Positions 1 to 6,074 of a stretch of 40,157 nt of DNA are shown here, in pieces (the stretch's first letter is position 1; every line of letters begins with the position of its first letter). The stretch is from a virus. The notes under the pieces were generated by a model. That model did not search any database. It saw nothing but the letters and a program-made list of their open reading frames with translations, and had not been told where the DNA came from. Where the stretch lies: IMG/VR virus record IMGVR_UViG_3300041409_000531, positions 1-40,157 of that record; one strand, given 5' to 3'. The position numbers and the translations under genes are program-made.

Positions 1-51
1 CGGCGTGCTGCTCGCTGCTGTCGTGCGCGAGTTGCGACAGGTCGGTGCGCG
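1..51. repeat. Terminal direct repeat, left copy
   Basis: Bases 1-51 are identical to 40107-40157. A gene reads in frame through the join, so I infer that the contig is circular and that this overlap is where the assembly closed. It could also be a physical terminal redundancy, but 51 bp is short for that and long for a cos overhang. Confidence 0.95.
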
Positions 52-295
52 CCTTCAACTCGCCGACCTGTCGGGTCAATTCCTGATTCTCCGTGGCAAG
101 ACGCTCCGCCCTCGCGCGGACGATCCCCAACTCGGCCTCGTAAGCGTTGGCTGTGCCCTTCCACGTGCCCGCCTCACGCGATTTGTAGAGCTGATAGACG
201 TTGATGCCGCCGAGTATCGCGGCGAGTATGCCGAGCGCCAGCGCCGCCGGCTGGCTGGCGACTTCTCCGGCGCTTTGAAAAAGTAGGATGAACAT
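1..295 (-). CDS. TM/coiled-coil protein, N-terminal part (crosses the join)
   Basis: The gene starts at ATG 295 and runs off the left edge; it continues at 40106 and stops at 39928, giving about 157 residues once the 51-bp overlap is counted once. The N terminus (about residues 1-40) holds one hydrophobic segment, ALALGILAAILGGINVYQL, followed by a charged, heptad-like helix with ENQELTRQVGELKAR. One N-terminal anchor plus a long coiled coil resembles inner-membrane spanins (Rz), but no endolysin or holin is beside it, and it lies between a regulator and the packaging genes, so this is only a guess. The ribosome-binding site is weak. Continuity through the join is direct evidence for circularity. 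Confidence 0.75.
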   Translation of the reverse strand, partial: MFILLFQSAGEVASQPAALALGILAAILGGINVYQLYKSREAGTWKGTANAYEAELGIVRARAERLATENQELTRQVGELKARTDLSQLAHDSSEQHA

Positions 296-315
296 TCGGT
301 GAGACCGCCTCGGCG

Positions 316-354
316 CCTGCCTTTCCTCCCTGACCCGTCAAAGAGTAAGGCAGG
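316..354 (-). promoter_or_regulatory. Intercistronic hairpin
   Basis: Inverted repeat CCTGCCTT (316-323) / AAGGCAGG (347-354) in the gap between the regulator gene and the TM/coiled-coil gene. No T-run follows on the minus strand, so it is more likely a processing or stability element than a terminator. Confidence 0.35.
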
Positions 355-381
355 GGGAGCCATTTATTTTGCGGGCGGGAC

Positions 382-1008
382 TCAGAGCAGGTCGTCGTCA
401 ACGGCGCGGCGGTGCAGGATGTAACTAAAGACCTCGCCTCGGGGGGAGTCGGTCGGATGGTACTCGGTGGCGGGGCGTCCCGGCTCCTCGGCGTCGGCGT
501 CCAGGAGAAAACTGTCTCGGGGCTCTACGGCCTTCTCATCAACGAGCAGCTTAACGGCGCGGTCTACCGTATAACGACTGAGTCTCGTCTCTTCCACTAT
601 CTCGTCAACCGTGCGGCAGCCGTGGGTGAAGATGGCCGTGCGGACGGCTCTTATCTGCGCGTCGAAATCGGCGCCGGTCGCCCCGATCTGGCGGACTTCC
701 TCATAAGCGCGCGCGAGTACGTCCGCGAGCGCAGGCACGTCGGCGAACGTCTCCCTCAGAATCCATAACTCTTTGTCGAGGGCGTGCGCCCGCTGCGCTT
801 CCCTACCCCGCGGGCCTCGGCGCGACCGCCGGCACTCTTTACAGTCGGAGCGTCGGCCGTCCTTCCGGTTGCTGGCGGTGTCAAATGAAGAGACGGGCAG
901 CGTGCGACCGCACGGCCCGCTGCACTTTTTCAGCGCCGAGGCGGGCGGGCGTCTGAGCGGGAGGCGAGTTTCGGGGGTTCGGGTCGGGCTCACTTGCAGA
1001 ATGGGCAC
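382..1008 (-). CDS. Zn-finger plus winged-helix regulator-like protein
   Basis: A 208-residue protein starting at GTG 1008, with AAGGAAG six bases upstream. Near the N terminus there is a likely zinc site, Cys29-x3-Cys33 and Cys56-x2-Cys59, in a context (F.....RKDGRRSDCKECRR) seen in phage zinc fingers and endonuclease VII-like proteins, though I see no nuclease motif. Residues about 105-165 read as a winged helix (HGCRTVDEIVEETRLSRYTVDRAVKLLVDE). This combination suggests DNA binding. Its place just ahead of the packaging and structural genes on the same strand would suit a late-gene regulator, which is inference from position only. Confidence 0.7.
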   Translation of the reverse strand: MPILQVSPTRTPETRLPLRRPPASALKKCSGPCGRTLPVSSFDTASNRKDGRRSDCKECRRSRRGPRGREAQRAHALDKELWILRETFADVPALADVLARAYEEVRQIGATGADFDAQIRAVRTAIFTHGCRTVDEIVEETRLSRYTVDRAVKLLVDEKAVEPRDSFLLDADAEEPGRPATEYHPTDSPRGEVFSYILHRRAVDDDLL

Positions 1009-1020
1009 TCCTCACTTCCT

Positions 1021-1242
1021 TTGATGATGAAAAACAGAAATTTTCTACACGGAGAGGCAAGTTGAGCCTCCTACGTACCCTCATTACTTTCCCTCATCAC
1101 AGTACCTTGAGACATTACGGGGACTCATGTGTCGAACTCGGGGTGCGATGGGCCGCGCCGCGTTCTCCCGCTCGCTCGGCGTACTCTCAACCGTGAACAG
1201 GCCACAGTAAGGACAATGATAAGAGATAATCATTTCGATCAT
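1021..1242. other. Intergenic leader
   Basis: No gene seen. It holds an inverted repeat, AGAGATAA / TTATCTCT, overlapping the end of the zinc-knuckle gene, and short GAGG/CCTC repeats. I cannot name a confident promoter here, although a break before the regulator gene would make sense. Confidence 0.4.
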
Positions 1243-1452
1243 TTACTTATCTCTCACGAACTCATCCTTGACCGTGTCCTCATGCCAAGCTCGGCGCGCG
1301 CTCCCCTCCCACGTCTTAGGGCAGGCGTCTACGTTATGGTCGGTAGCCCCGCAGTAAGAGCAGCGCATGTTCGCCCGACGCGCCGACCCGCCCCATGTGC
1401 TCGGGCAGTTGGCGACGGTGTGTAGTAGGCTGCCGCAGTAGGTGCAACGCAT
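1243..1452 (-). CDS. Small protein with two zinc knuckles
   Basis: A 69-residue protein with two copies of a CX2CX4HX4C knuckle: CTYCGSLLHTVANC (residues 3-16) and CSYCGATDHNVDAC (residues 31-44). Each is followed by P(S/K)TW(G/E)GSARRA, so the protein is an internal duplication of about 27 residues. CCHC knuckles usually bind single-stranded nucleic acid, as in retroviral nucleocapsid; similar tiny proteins occur in some environmental phages. The start codon overlaps the stop of the upstream gene by one base (TGATG), so the two are translationally coupled. Its role is unknown: RNA or ssDNA binding is the best guess. Confidence 0.75.
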   Translation of the reverse strand: MRCTYCGSLLHTVANCPSTWGGSARRANMRCSYCGATDHNVDACPKTWEGSARRAWHEDTVKDEFVRDK

Positions 1453-1712
1453 CAGCCCTCCTGCTCGTCTGCTATTGGGAACTGACGCGTGCCGCCGGTG
1501 TGTGCCCTAGCCTCCGCGTCATGCAGCGTCGGGCGGCGCTGCTCATTCAGGATTTGAATGAGGTAAGGGGCGCAGGCTTGGCCGTAGGTCTCGGGCGTCT
1601 CCCTCAACAGGCGCGCCGCCTCTGACATAAAGCGCTCCGGCTCCTCACGGTAGCGCCGCTCCCATTCGGTAAAGGCCGCCGCTATTTCATCTTGGGTTGC
1701 GGTCACTTTCAT
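1452..1712 (-). CDS. Small helical protein of unknown function
   Basis: An 86-residue acidic, helical protein (AAFTEWERRYREEPERFMSE) with no motif I recognise. It overlaps its upstream neighbour by four bases (ATGA) and the zinc-knuckle gene by one, so it is a middle member of a tightly coupled five-gene run. No signal peptide or membrane segment. Confidence 0.65.
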   Translation of the reverse strand: MKVTATQDEIAAAFTEWERRYREEPERFMSEAARLLRETPETYGQACAPYLIQILNEQRRPTLHDAEARAHTGGTRQFPIADEQEG

Positions 1713-1906
1713 ATCTTTCTGCCCTTTCTCTTCTTCCGCTTAAAAGTCTTCACGGGGCGCGCCTCATGCTCGCGCCTCAGTCGCTCGATAGACTCCCCGG
1801 CCTGCCGCATCGGGTCGGCTGATGAAGGCTGAAGGTCGAGCATGTTTGTGCCCGGCCGAGCGGCCGGCGGCGGGTCGGGTGCGGGTCTTCTCTTCTCTCT
1901 GCTCAT
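1709..1906 (-). CDS. Small basic protein of unknown function
   Basis: A 65-residue protein, proline-rich at the N terminus and lysine/arginine-rich at the C terminus (KTFKRKKRKGRK). Such a tail often contacts nucleic acid, but no fold is recognisable. ATGA overlaps at both ends support a real coding gene in the operon rather than a chance frame. Confidence 0.6.
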   Translation of the reverse strand: MSREKRRPAPDPPPAARPGTNMLDLQPSSADPMRQAGESIERLRREHEARPVKTFKRKKRKGRKI

Positions 1907-2199
1907 TCGCTGCCCACCCCCGTCACTTTGTAGAGACTCTGCCTGCGGTTAACGACCGTGTAGTCAATGAGCCTGTGCTTGCGCAGGTCTCGGAGGATGC
2001 GGCCTGCGGAGTCGGGCGCGATGGTCGAGCGCGCGTTGACGTAGGTCGTCAGGTCAATCATGTGGAACTCTGCGCGCCCCTCCTCTAACCGCCCACGGCA
2101 GAAGTCCGCGACGATCCCCGCGATGTTGCCGCTAACGCGGGCGAGGTTGGCTTGCTGCTCGGCGCGTGCGTCGAAGTTGAGCGGTGGTTGTGCTGACAT
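1903..2199 (-). CDS. Small winged-helix-like protein
   Basis: A 98-residue protein. Residues about 45-95 (FHMIDLTTYVNARSTIAPDSAGRILRDLRKHRLIDYTVVNRRQSLYKV, quoted only as a region) have the pattern of a winged helix: a helix-turn-helix with recognition helix SAGRILRDLRKHRLI, then a beta wing. This suggests DNA binding. It is the second gene of the small-gene operon, overlapping the upstream gene by 68 bases and the downstream gene by four. No partner or target is evident. Confidence 0.62.
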   Translation of the reverse strand: MSAQPPLNFDARAEQQANLARVSGNIAGIVADFCRGRLEEGRAEFHMIDLTTYVNARSTIAPDSAGRILRDLRKHRLIDYTVVNRRQSLYKVTGVGSE

Positions 2200-2434
2200 C
2201 GGCTTCCCTCCCCTCTGCGGCTCGGGTGGCTGCCGGCCGCTCGTGCTCTGCCCTCTGCTCCTCGTAGCGCGAGACTGCTACCTGTGCCCCGGCGGACACT
2301 TCGCGCGCGTAGCGCCGGGGCTGGTCGGCCTTGATGCGAGAGAGGATTTCGTAAAACTCGTTGTGGACGAAGCCGGCGGCGGGCTTGCGGGAGGTGTTAG
2401 GCCGCGGCTCGGCTGGCGTGTGTTGCTGCCTCAA
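2132..2434 (-). CDS. Small protein, first gene of operon
   Basis: A 100-residue frame starting at TTG 2434 with AGGGG a few bases upstream. The centre (GFVHNEFYEILSRIKADQPR) looks like a real helix; the arginine-rich C terminus overlaps the next gene by 68 bases and may be partly a shadow. No function recognised. If real, it is the first gene after the structured leader at 2435-2720. Confidence 0.48.
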   Translation of the reverse strand: MRQQHTPAEPRPNTSRKPAAGFVHNEFYEILSRIKADQPRRYAREVSAGAQVAVSRYEEQRAEHERPAATRAAEGREADVSTTTAQLRRTRRAASQPRPR

Positions 2435-2473
2435 GTTTCCCCTTTCGGCGGAGGTGCCGAGGGGAAAAGAGGA

Positions 2474-2515
2474 AGGGTCGCCCCCGCGCCGGATGTGCGC
2501 GAATAAGGCGACCCT
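2474..2515 (-). promoter_or_regulatory. Leader hairpin A
   Basis: AGGGTCGCC (2474-2482) pairs with GGCGACCCT (2507-2515), with an inner GCGC/GCGC pair. On the minus strand the stem is followed by TTCCTCTTTTCCCC, so it could act as an attenuator before the gene starting at 2434. Confidence 0.45.
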
Positions 2516-2528
2516 CTAAACTTCTCTG

Positions 2529-2579
2529 CCCCGCCGGACACTTCGGCAAGCTGCTCCTGAGCGGAACAGGTCGGCGGGG
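2529..2579. promoter_or_regulatory. Leader hairpin B
   Basis: CCCCGCCG (2529-2536) pairs with CGGCGGGG (2572-2579), enclosing 35 bases that can fold further. It lies in the same leader as hairpin A. I do not recognise a riboswitch class. Confidence 0.4.
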
Positions 2580-2595
2580 TTCAAAAGACTATTGC

Positions 2596-2720
2596 TTATG
2601 GTATAGTCAACGCCCCGCTCGGCCTATTCGAGCGGTTACGGCAGGCGGTTGCGTTGATCTCTAGCGGGAGGACGCGGCCGCCTGTCAAACTATCTAACAG
2701 ACGGCGGAATTGTACCATAA
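2596..2720. promoter_or_regulatory. Facing extended -10 promoters / inverted repeat
   Basis: TTATGGTATAGT (2596-2607) on the plus strand and TTATGGTACAAT (2720-2709) on the minus strand match at 10 of 12 bases and point at each other. Both contain an extended -10 (TGG-TATAGT and TGG-TACAAT). The minus copy would transcribe the small-gene operon from about 2702. Between them are TCAACGC/GCGTTGA, CCGCTCG/CGAGCGG and CAGGCGG/CCGCCTG pairs that cannot all form at once. Confidence 0.45.
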
Positions 2721-2740
2721 AACCCTTCTTTTTAGAGCTT

Positions 2741-2756
2741 TAAATTCAAGAATTTA
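2741..2756. promoter_or_regulatory. AT-rich palindrome after replication genes
   Basis: TAAATTC-AA-GAATTTA sits in an unusually AT-rich stretch (about 2700-2800) downstream of the initiator gene. It may help end the leftward transcript, but the stem is weak. Confidence 0.25.
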
Positions 2757-2796
2757 TTGGGGGTTAAGTGATTTTTTCAGGAAGATTTTTATTGAA

Positions 2797-3612
2797 TTAC
2801 TTTCCTCTAAGCTTCGGGTGCTCGCACTTCTTCACGCCGCCCTTCCCTATCACGCCCGACGGCCAGAACATACCTGAGCCGAGACAGTCAGGACAGTCCG
2901 AATAATCCTTACGTTCGTGCGAACCTTCCCTTTTTGATTTTTCTTTTAATGCTTTTACTTTAATGGTGTCGCTTCCCGGTAGGCTATCGGTATCCGGTTG
3001 GCTATCGGGAGACGACACCCAGTATGTGGTGCCCTGCTCTTTGTTCCTGCCGATCTCGTATTCAAGCTTCCTGATGAGACCTTTGTCGATGAGGCGGTTG
3101 ACGGTCGCCTGCGTTGTCGTCTTCCCCATGTTCGTACGCCGGGCGAGCTGCGGTAAACCTATCTTGCACGTCGGTTTCCCGTAGCCGTGCGAGAGTCGGT
3201 AGAGTTGAGTGTAGATGGCCTGCTCGTAAACGTCTAAGACCTGGCAGAGCCCATCGGTGTATGCGTGAGGCTGGCGAAGGTGCCCCCGCTTGTCTTTGAA
3301 CGGCGCCCACAAATCCGGCCTTCGACTGTCGGGAGCCGGTAGGCTATCGGGTTCCGGTTGACTATCGGGCGGGTAGGCTATCGCGTCAGACGATAGTCTA
3401 TCGTCTGCGGGTAGGCTATCGGGTACAGATTGTCTATCGGGAATCGGTAGGCTAGCGGTTGCCGGTTGGCTGTCGGGGGCGGGTAGGCTATCGGGAGCCG
3501 GCAGTGTGGGCGCCGAAGATTCTACTTCATGGGCGTCCACATCAGGTTCGCGCGGGCGTCCGGGCTTACTGCGAAGCGCCTGCGCGAAGTTCAGCGGCTT
3601 CCGGTTCTCCAT
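2797..3612 (-). CDS. Winged-helix replication initiator-like protein with hexapeptide repeats
   Basis: A 271-residue protein. Residues about 38-98 are a proline-rich tract of about ten hexapeptides of the PDSLPA type. Residues about 125-198 form a likely winged helix (GKTTTQATVNRLIDKGLI), and the C terminus has a possible zinc site (CPDC at 240-243, KCEH at 262-265). The gene follows an AAA+ ATPase gene and overlaps it by 47 bases. In lambda, the initiator O and the helicase loader P are adjacent and the origin iterons lie inside O; here 18-bp repeats and a 21-bp palindrome lie inside this gene. I infer an initiator. A regulator with a flexible linker is the alternative. No polymerase or helicase domain is present. 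Confidence 0.65.
   Translation of the reverse strand: MENRKPLNFAQALRSKPGRPREPDVDAHEVESSAPTLPAPDSLPAPDSQPATASLPIPDRQSVPDSLPADDRLSSDAIAYPPDSQPEPDSLPAPDSRRPDLWAPFKDKRGHLRQPHAYTDGLCQVLDVYEQAIYTQLYRLSHGYGKPTCKIGLPQLARRTNMGKTTTQATVNRLIDKGLIRKLEYEIGRNKEQGTTYWVSSPDSQPDTDSLPGSDTIKVKALKEKSKREGSHERKDYSDCPDCLGSGMFWPSGVIGKGGVKKCEHPKLRGK
3338..3495. repeat. 18-bp iteron-like repeat array
   Basis: About nine copies of a GGTAGGCTATCGGG-like unit at 3338, 3356, 3371, 3391, 3410, 3428, 3446, 3463 and 3481, mostly 18 bp apart. Two more copies lie at 2979-3009 near the 3' end of the gene, outside the main array. The most constant core is CTATCGGG. The array encodes the PDSLPA hexapeptides. The 18-bp unit is close to the size of known initiator iterons, and the DNA core is kept where the peptide departs from consensus. 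Confidence 0.7.
3387..3407. repeat. 21-bp perfect palindrome inside the repeat array
   Basis: Arms CAGACGATAG and CTATCGTCTG around a central T at 3397. Each arm contains the CTATCG core of the surrounding repeats, so two repeat cores face each other here. It lies in the middle of the array and would suit a dimer-binding or melting site of an origin. Confidence 0.7.
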
Positions 3613-4423
3613 TGCGCTCCGTAATTAGTATGTTCTCGACAGCCAGCTTGATGATGTCGTCGATGATCGGCCTTGTTTCGTTCACAGCCGCGAGGAGAAG
3701 GGAAGCGTTAGCTATCTTCATGATCTCCCGCGGGACGCCGCGGCTTGCTACGTAGAGGGCTTTCAGCGCGTCTTCGGCGATGATGTCCAGCTTACCCCCC
3801 GCGAGGCGTATCCGGTGCTCCAGTGCGGCCACCATATCTTCAAAGGTGAAGGTGTCGAGGTAGTTCGTCAGGATGATGCGGGAGACGAGCGCGGGCTTCG
3901 TGGCAAGTTTGGTTTCTATCTCGGGCTGGCCCGCGATGATGATCTGGATGGTCTTTGCCTCGTTACTCTCGAAATTGAGCAACTCTCGCAGAAAATCGAA
4001 CTGCGCGCCCTTGAGGTTCTGCGCTTCGTCGATGATGAGGATGATGGTCCCGCCCTCAGCATAGATTTGGAAGGCGTAGTCACGTATCTCGTTTATTTGG
4101 GCTAACAACGAGCGCCGGCCGGGGAGTCCCAACTCACTTGAGATAGCCTTCGCGAGCTGCATCTCGGAAGGGAAGGAGCCGTTCGGGAGCATCGCAATCT
4201 TGTACGTCTCGTCGTCGATGTAGCCGTTCAGCAACTCCCGCAGCACGGAAGTCTTGCCGTAGCCGATTTTACCGACGATGAGTGAGAGCCCCTGACGTTC
4301 CTCGATCACGAATTTGCACTTGAACAGGCAGGCATTCGTCTGGTCGGTCAGGTAGAGGAACCGCGGGTTCGGACTCGGCACGAATGGGTTCTCTTTAAGA
4401 CCAAAAGCCTTATACGCCTTCAT
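3566..4423 (-). CDS. AAA+ ATPase, ExeA/TniB/MuB-like (helicase loader candidate)
   Basis: A 285-residue P-loop ATPase. The start FGLKENPFVPSPNPRFLYL is typical of the ExeA/TniB/MuB group. Walker A is GKIGYGKTS (51-59), Walker B IILIIDEAQN (127-136), sensor I IIIAGQPE (161-168), with a likely arginine finger in SRI (181-183). In phages, such ATPases load a replicative helicase or regulate a transposase. No transposase is present and the next gene looks like an initiator, so helicase loading is favoured. A promoter lies so close upstream (-10 ending at 4432) that the mRNA may begin at the ATG, and no ribosome-binding site is seen. Confidence 0.8.
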   Translation of the reverse strand: MKAYKAFGLKENPFVPSPNPRFLYLTDQTNACLFKCKFVIEERQGLSLIVGKIGYGKTSVLRELLNGYIDDETYKIAMLPNGSFPSEMQLAKAISSELGLPGRRSLLAQINEIRDYAFQIYAEGGTIILIIDEAQNLKGAQFDFLRELLNFESNEAKTIQIIIAGQPEIETKLATKPALVSRIILTNYLDTFTFEDMVAALEHRIRLAGGKLDIIAEDALKALYVASRGVPREIMKIANASLLLAAVNETRPIIDDIIKLAVENILITERNGEPEAAELRAGASQ

Positions 4424-4431
4424 AGCAGGCG

Positions 4432-4461
4432 GTTATAAGTGCAACGGGGAAGGGAAGTCAA
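4432..4461 (-). promoter_or_regulatory. Promoter of the AAA+ gene, possibly leaderless
   Basis: Reading on the minus strand: -35 TTGACT (4461-4456), 18-bp spacer, -10 TATAAC (4437-4432). Only eight bases separate the -10 from the ATG at 4423, which predicts a transcript starting at or next to the start codon. Confidence 0.55.
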
Positions 4462-4513
4462 GACAATTCTGGGAGGGGTGGGTAGGAATTGAGGATTGTT
4501 GTGAAGAGAAGGG

Positions 4514-4527
4514 GAGCGTCTACGCTC
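4514..4527 (-). terminator. Short hairpin at the end of the coiled-coil gene
   Basis: GAGCGT (4514-4519) pairs with ACGCTC (4522-4527), overlapping the stop of the coiled-coil gene. On the minus strand a pyrimidine tract CCCCTTCTCTTC follows. It may be a weak terminator separating this unit from the AAA+ gene. Confidence 0.35.
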
Positions 4528-4810
4528 ACTTCTTAGAGCCTTTTTTCGCAGACTTCTTACTCGCCTTCGCGGGCGGCAGTGCCTTCTCGTACTTCAACAT
4601 CCTGTTCTCCAACTCCAGCAGCAGGTTCTCGTGCCGTTGATCCGCCTGCTCCTTAGCGTGCCTATTCTCCTGAGCCAGCGCGCGGACGATGGCGGTGAGG
4701 TCGCGGACCTGCGTCTGCATCTCCTTGATGTCCGCCCGCTGCTGGTCGAGTTCCCGGCTGAGCGTGAGGATTCTTTGGACGAGGGAGGCGAAGTCAGAGA
4801 ACCAGCTCAT
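4526..4810 (-). CDS. Coiled-coil protein with lysine-rich tail
   Basis: A 94-residue protein. Residues about 10-75 form a continuous heptad-like helix (LSRELDQQRADIKEMQTQVRD); the tail is lysine-rich (KASKKSAKKGSKK). There is no membrane segment. The start overlaps the stop of the RRM gene by four bases (ATGA), so the two are coupled. The RRM protein also ends in a coiled coil, so a heteromeric complex is plausible but unproven. The basic tail could contact RNA or DNA. Confidence 0.65.
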   Translation of the reverse strand: MSWFSDFASLVQRILTLSRELDQQRADIKEMQTQVRDLTAIVRALAQENRHAKEQADQRHENLLLELENRMLKYEKALPPAKASKKSAKKGSKK

Positions 4811-5310
4811 GCGGCGATCATCCGTTGGAGTTCCGAGATGTTAGAGCGCGTCTCCTTCTTTAGCCTGTCAATCTCTTTTCGGTCTCGCCCCAGCCTTTCG
4901 ATTATTTCGTCTACCTCGGCAAGCTGCGCGCGCACCTCATCCGCGCTGGGCGGTTGCACTCCTTCGGCGTCAAGGCGCCCGGTCGAACTACCGCCGCGGT
5001 GCTTACGGTCATATTTGCCACCGCCGAAGCCGCCGCGCCCGCCGCCACCGGGCCTGCGGTCTTCGCGGGGCTTGGCCTCGTTGACGTTGAGCGCGCGCCC
5101 GCCGACTTCCTTGCCGTTGAACTGCTGGGTGGCCGCCTCGCCCTCTTCGCGTGAAATCATCTCGACGAAGCCGAAGCCGCGCGAGCGCCCCGTGTCACGG
5201 TCCTCGACGACCACTTCCGCCTCGACGGTGTCAGCCTGCTCGAAAAGCTCCTTAAGTTTTTCGCTATTCGTCTTAAAAGAAAGGTTGCCGACGTAAAGCT
5301 TAATTGACAT
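4807..5310 (-). CDS. RRM RNA-binding protein with Gly-rich linker and coiled coil
   Basis: A 167-residue protein. Residues about 3-80 are a textbook RNA recognition motif: RNP2 LYVGNL (5-10) and RNP1 RGFGFVEM (44-51) with both exposed aromatic positions present. Then comes an RGG-like glycine/arginine linker (about 86-106) and a charged helix at about 122-165 (EIIERLGRDRKEIDRLKKET). The first part closely resembles single-RRM proteins of Cyanobacteria and other phyla that act on mRNA fate; the C-terminal helix is extra. The ribosome-binding site is GTGAGGTA, seven bases before the ATG. It heads an operon with a coiled-coil gene. A phage-borne RRM is unusual, and acquisition from a host is likely. 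Confidence 0.88.
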   Translation of the reverse strand: MSIKLYVGNLSFKTNSEKLKELFEQADTVEAEVVVEDRDTGRSRGFGFVEMISREEGEAATQQFNGKEVGGRALNVNEAKPREDRRPGGGGRGGFGGGKYDRKHRGGSSTGRLDAEGVQPPSADEVRAQLAEVDEIIERLGRDRKEIDRLKKETRSNISELQRMIAA

Positions 5311-5394
5311 TTGATATTACCTCACAAATTCCCGCGTAAACTTTCTTGTCACGGGAACTATTATCGCACGAAACGCCCGGCGGGAGAATGCGGA

Positions 5395-5574
5395 TTATAG
5401 ACGCACGGCCACCTCGGAGGCGTCGGCCGCTTCGAAGAAGAGGTCTACCGCCTCCTGGAGGTTCGCACGGGCCTCCTCGACCGTATCGCCCTGTGAGGCG
5501 ATGTCGAGCTCGGGGCAGAGGGAGACGTAGCCGTCGTCCTCGCGCCAGATTGTCGCCGTTAAAGTTCTGGTCAT
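5395..5574 (-). CDS. Lone HicB-like protein
   Basis: A 59-residue protein, start chosen at ATG 5574 with AGGAAG just upstream. The pattern TATIWREDDGYVSLCPELDI...GDTVEEARANLQEAVDLFFE is that of the HicB/UPF0150 partial RNase H fold. HicB antitoxins normally pair with a HicA toxin and often carry a DNA-binding C terminus; neither is present here. It may be an orphan antitoxin, able to neutralise a host HicA, or a regulator. Confidence 0.75.
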   Translation of the reverse strand: MTRTLTATIWREDDGYVSLCPELDIASQGDTVEEARANLQEAVDLFFEAADASEVAVRL

Positions 5575-5650
5575 ATCTTCCTGCCTTTCCTCCTTCGGTT
5601 GAGCGGAGTGTAGCAGAGAGATGGGCGGCTCGGGAGGGAAGTGTTGACCG

Positions 5651-5680
5651 TTGACACCCGTCCCCCGCCGGGGGTATCGT
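5651..5680 (+). promoter_or_regulatory. Promoter of the cysteine-rich peptide gene
   Basis: -35 TTGACA (5651-5656), 18-bp spacer, -10 TATCGT (5675-5680). The spacer contains CCCCC-GC-CGGGGG, a small dyad that could be bound by a regulator. The start codon is at 5755. Confidence 0.5.
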
Positions 5681-5754
5681 TCCCTCGTTCCCCTGTTGCG
5701 TCCGCCGCCCCTCAACCTCAACGGCTCAGGCTTCTAACAACGAAGGAGAACATC

Positions 5755-5949
5755 ATGCTGAAAAGACTCACACGCCGCTTCGTCGTCCTGTTCGTGCTCC
5801 TAGCCGCGCTCGTACCGCTCTCGTCCAATTCCGCCACTCCTACGCGTCGCGGTTTATACTGCTATCGCACGGTTGATGATTTTGGCTATTGCGCTATGGT
5901 GTGCTGCGACTCAAATGGTAACTGTACTATGTACTCCTGTACGGTATGA
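5755..5949 (+). CDS. Exported small cysteine-rich peptide
   Basis: A 64-residue precursor, start at ATG 5755 with AAGGAGAA upstream. Residues about 1-27 are a signal peptide: KRLTRR, then VVLFVLLAALVPLSSNSA. The mature part of about 37 residues has six cysteines, including an adjacent pair (MVCCDSNGNC), and is aromatic-rich, suggesting up to three disulfides once exported. It has its own promoter and terminator, as morons do. No family is recognised. A surface or secreted peptide altering host interactions is possible, but no activity can be read from the sequence. Confidence 0.7.
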   Translation: MLKRLTRRFVVLFVLLAALVPLSSNSATPTRRGLYCYRTVDDFGYCAMVCCDSNGNCTMYSCTV

Positions 5950-5993
5950 AAGGGCCTGAAAATAGGGCCCGAAGAGAAAGGATTCGGTGACAG

Positions 5994-6018
5994 GAGGGGC
6001 GGGGCTTCCTCGCCCCTC
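5994..6018 (+). terminator. Terminator of the cysteine-rich peptide gene
   Basis: GAGGGGCG (5994-6001) pairs with CGCCCCTC (6011-6018), nine-base loop, followed by TTACTTTT. Confidence 0.7.
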
Positions 6019-6074
6019 TTACTTTTCGGCCGAGAATCTCACTTGCCCCAAAGACCAGCGACCCGGGTCTGTGG

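Noticed and set aside
2529-2579. tRNA or known riboswitch in the structured leader
   Set aside because: Too short for a tRNA, no anticodon or T-loop pattern, and no riboswitch consensus that I recognise.
3566-4423. Mu-like transposition ATPase (MuB) indicating a transposable phage
   Set aside because: No DDE transposase, Mu-type ends or Mu-type head genes; the neighbour looks like a replication initiator instead.
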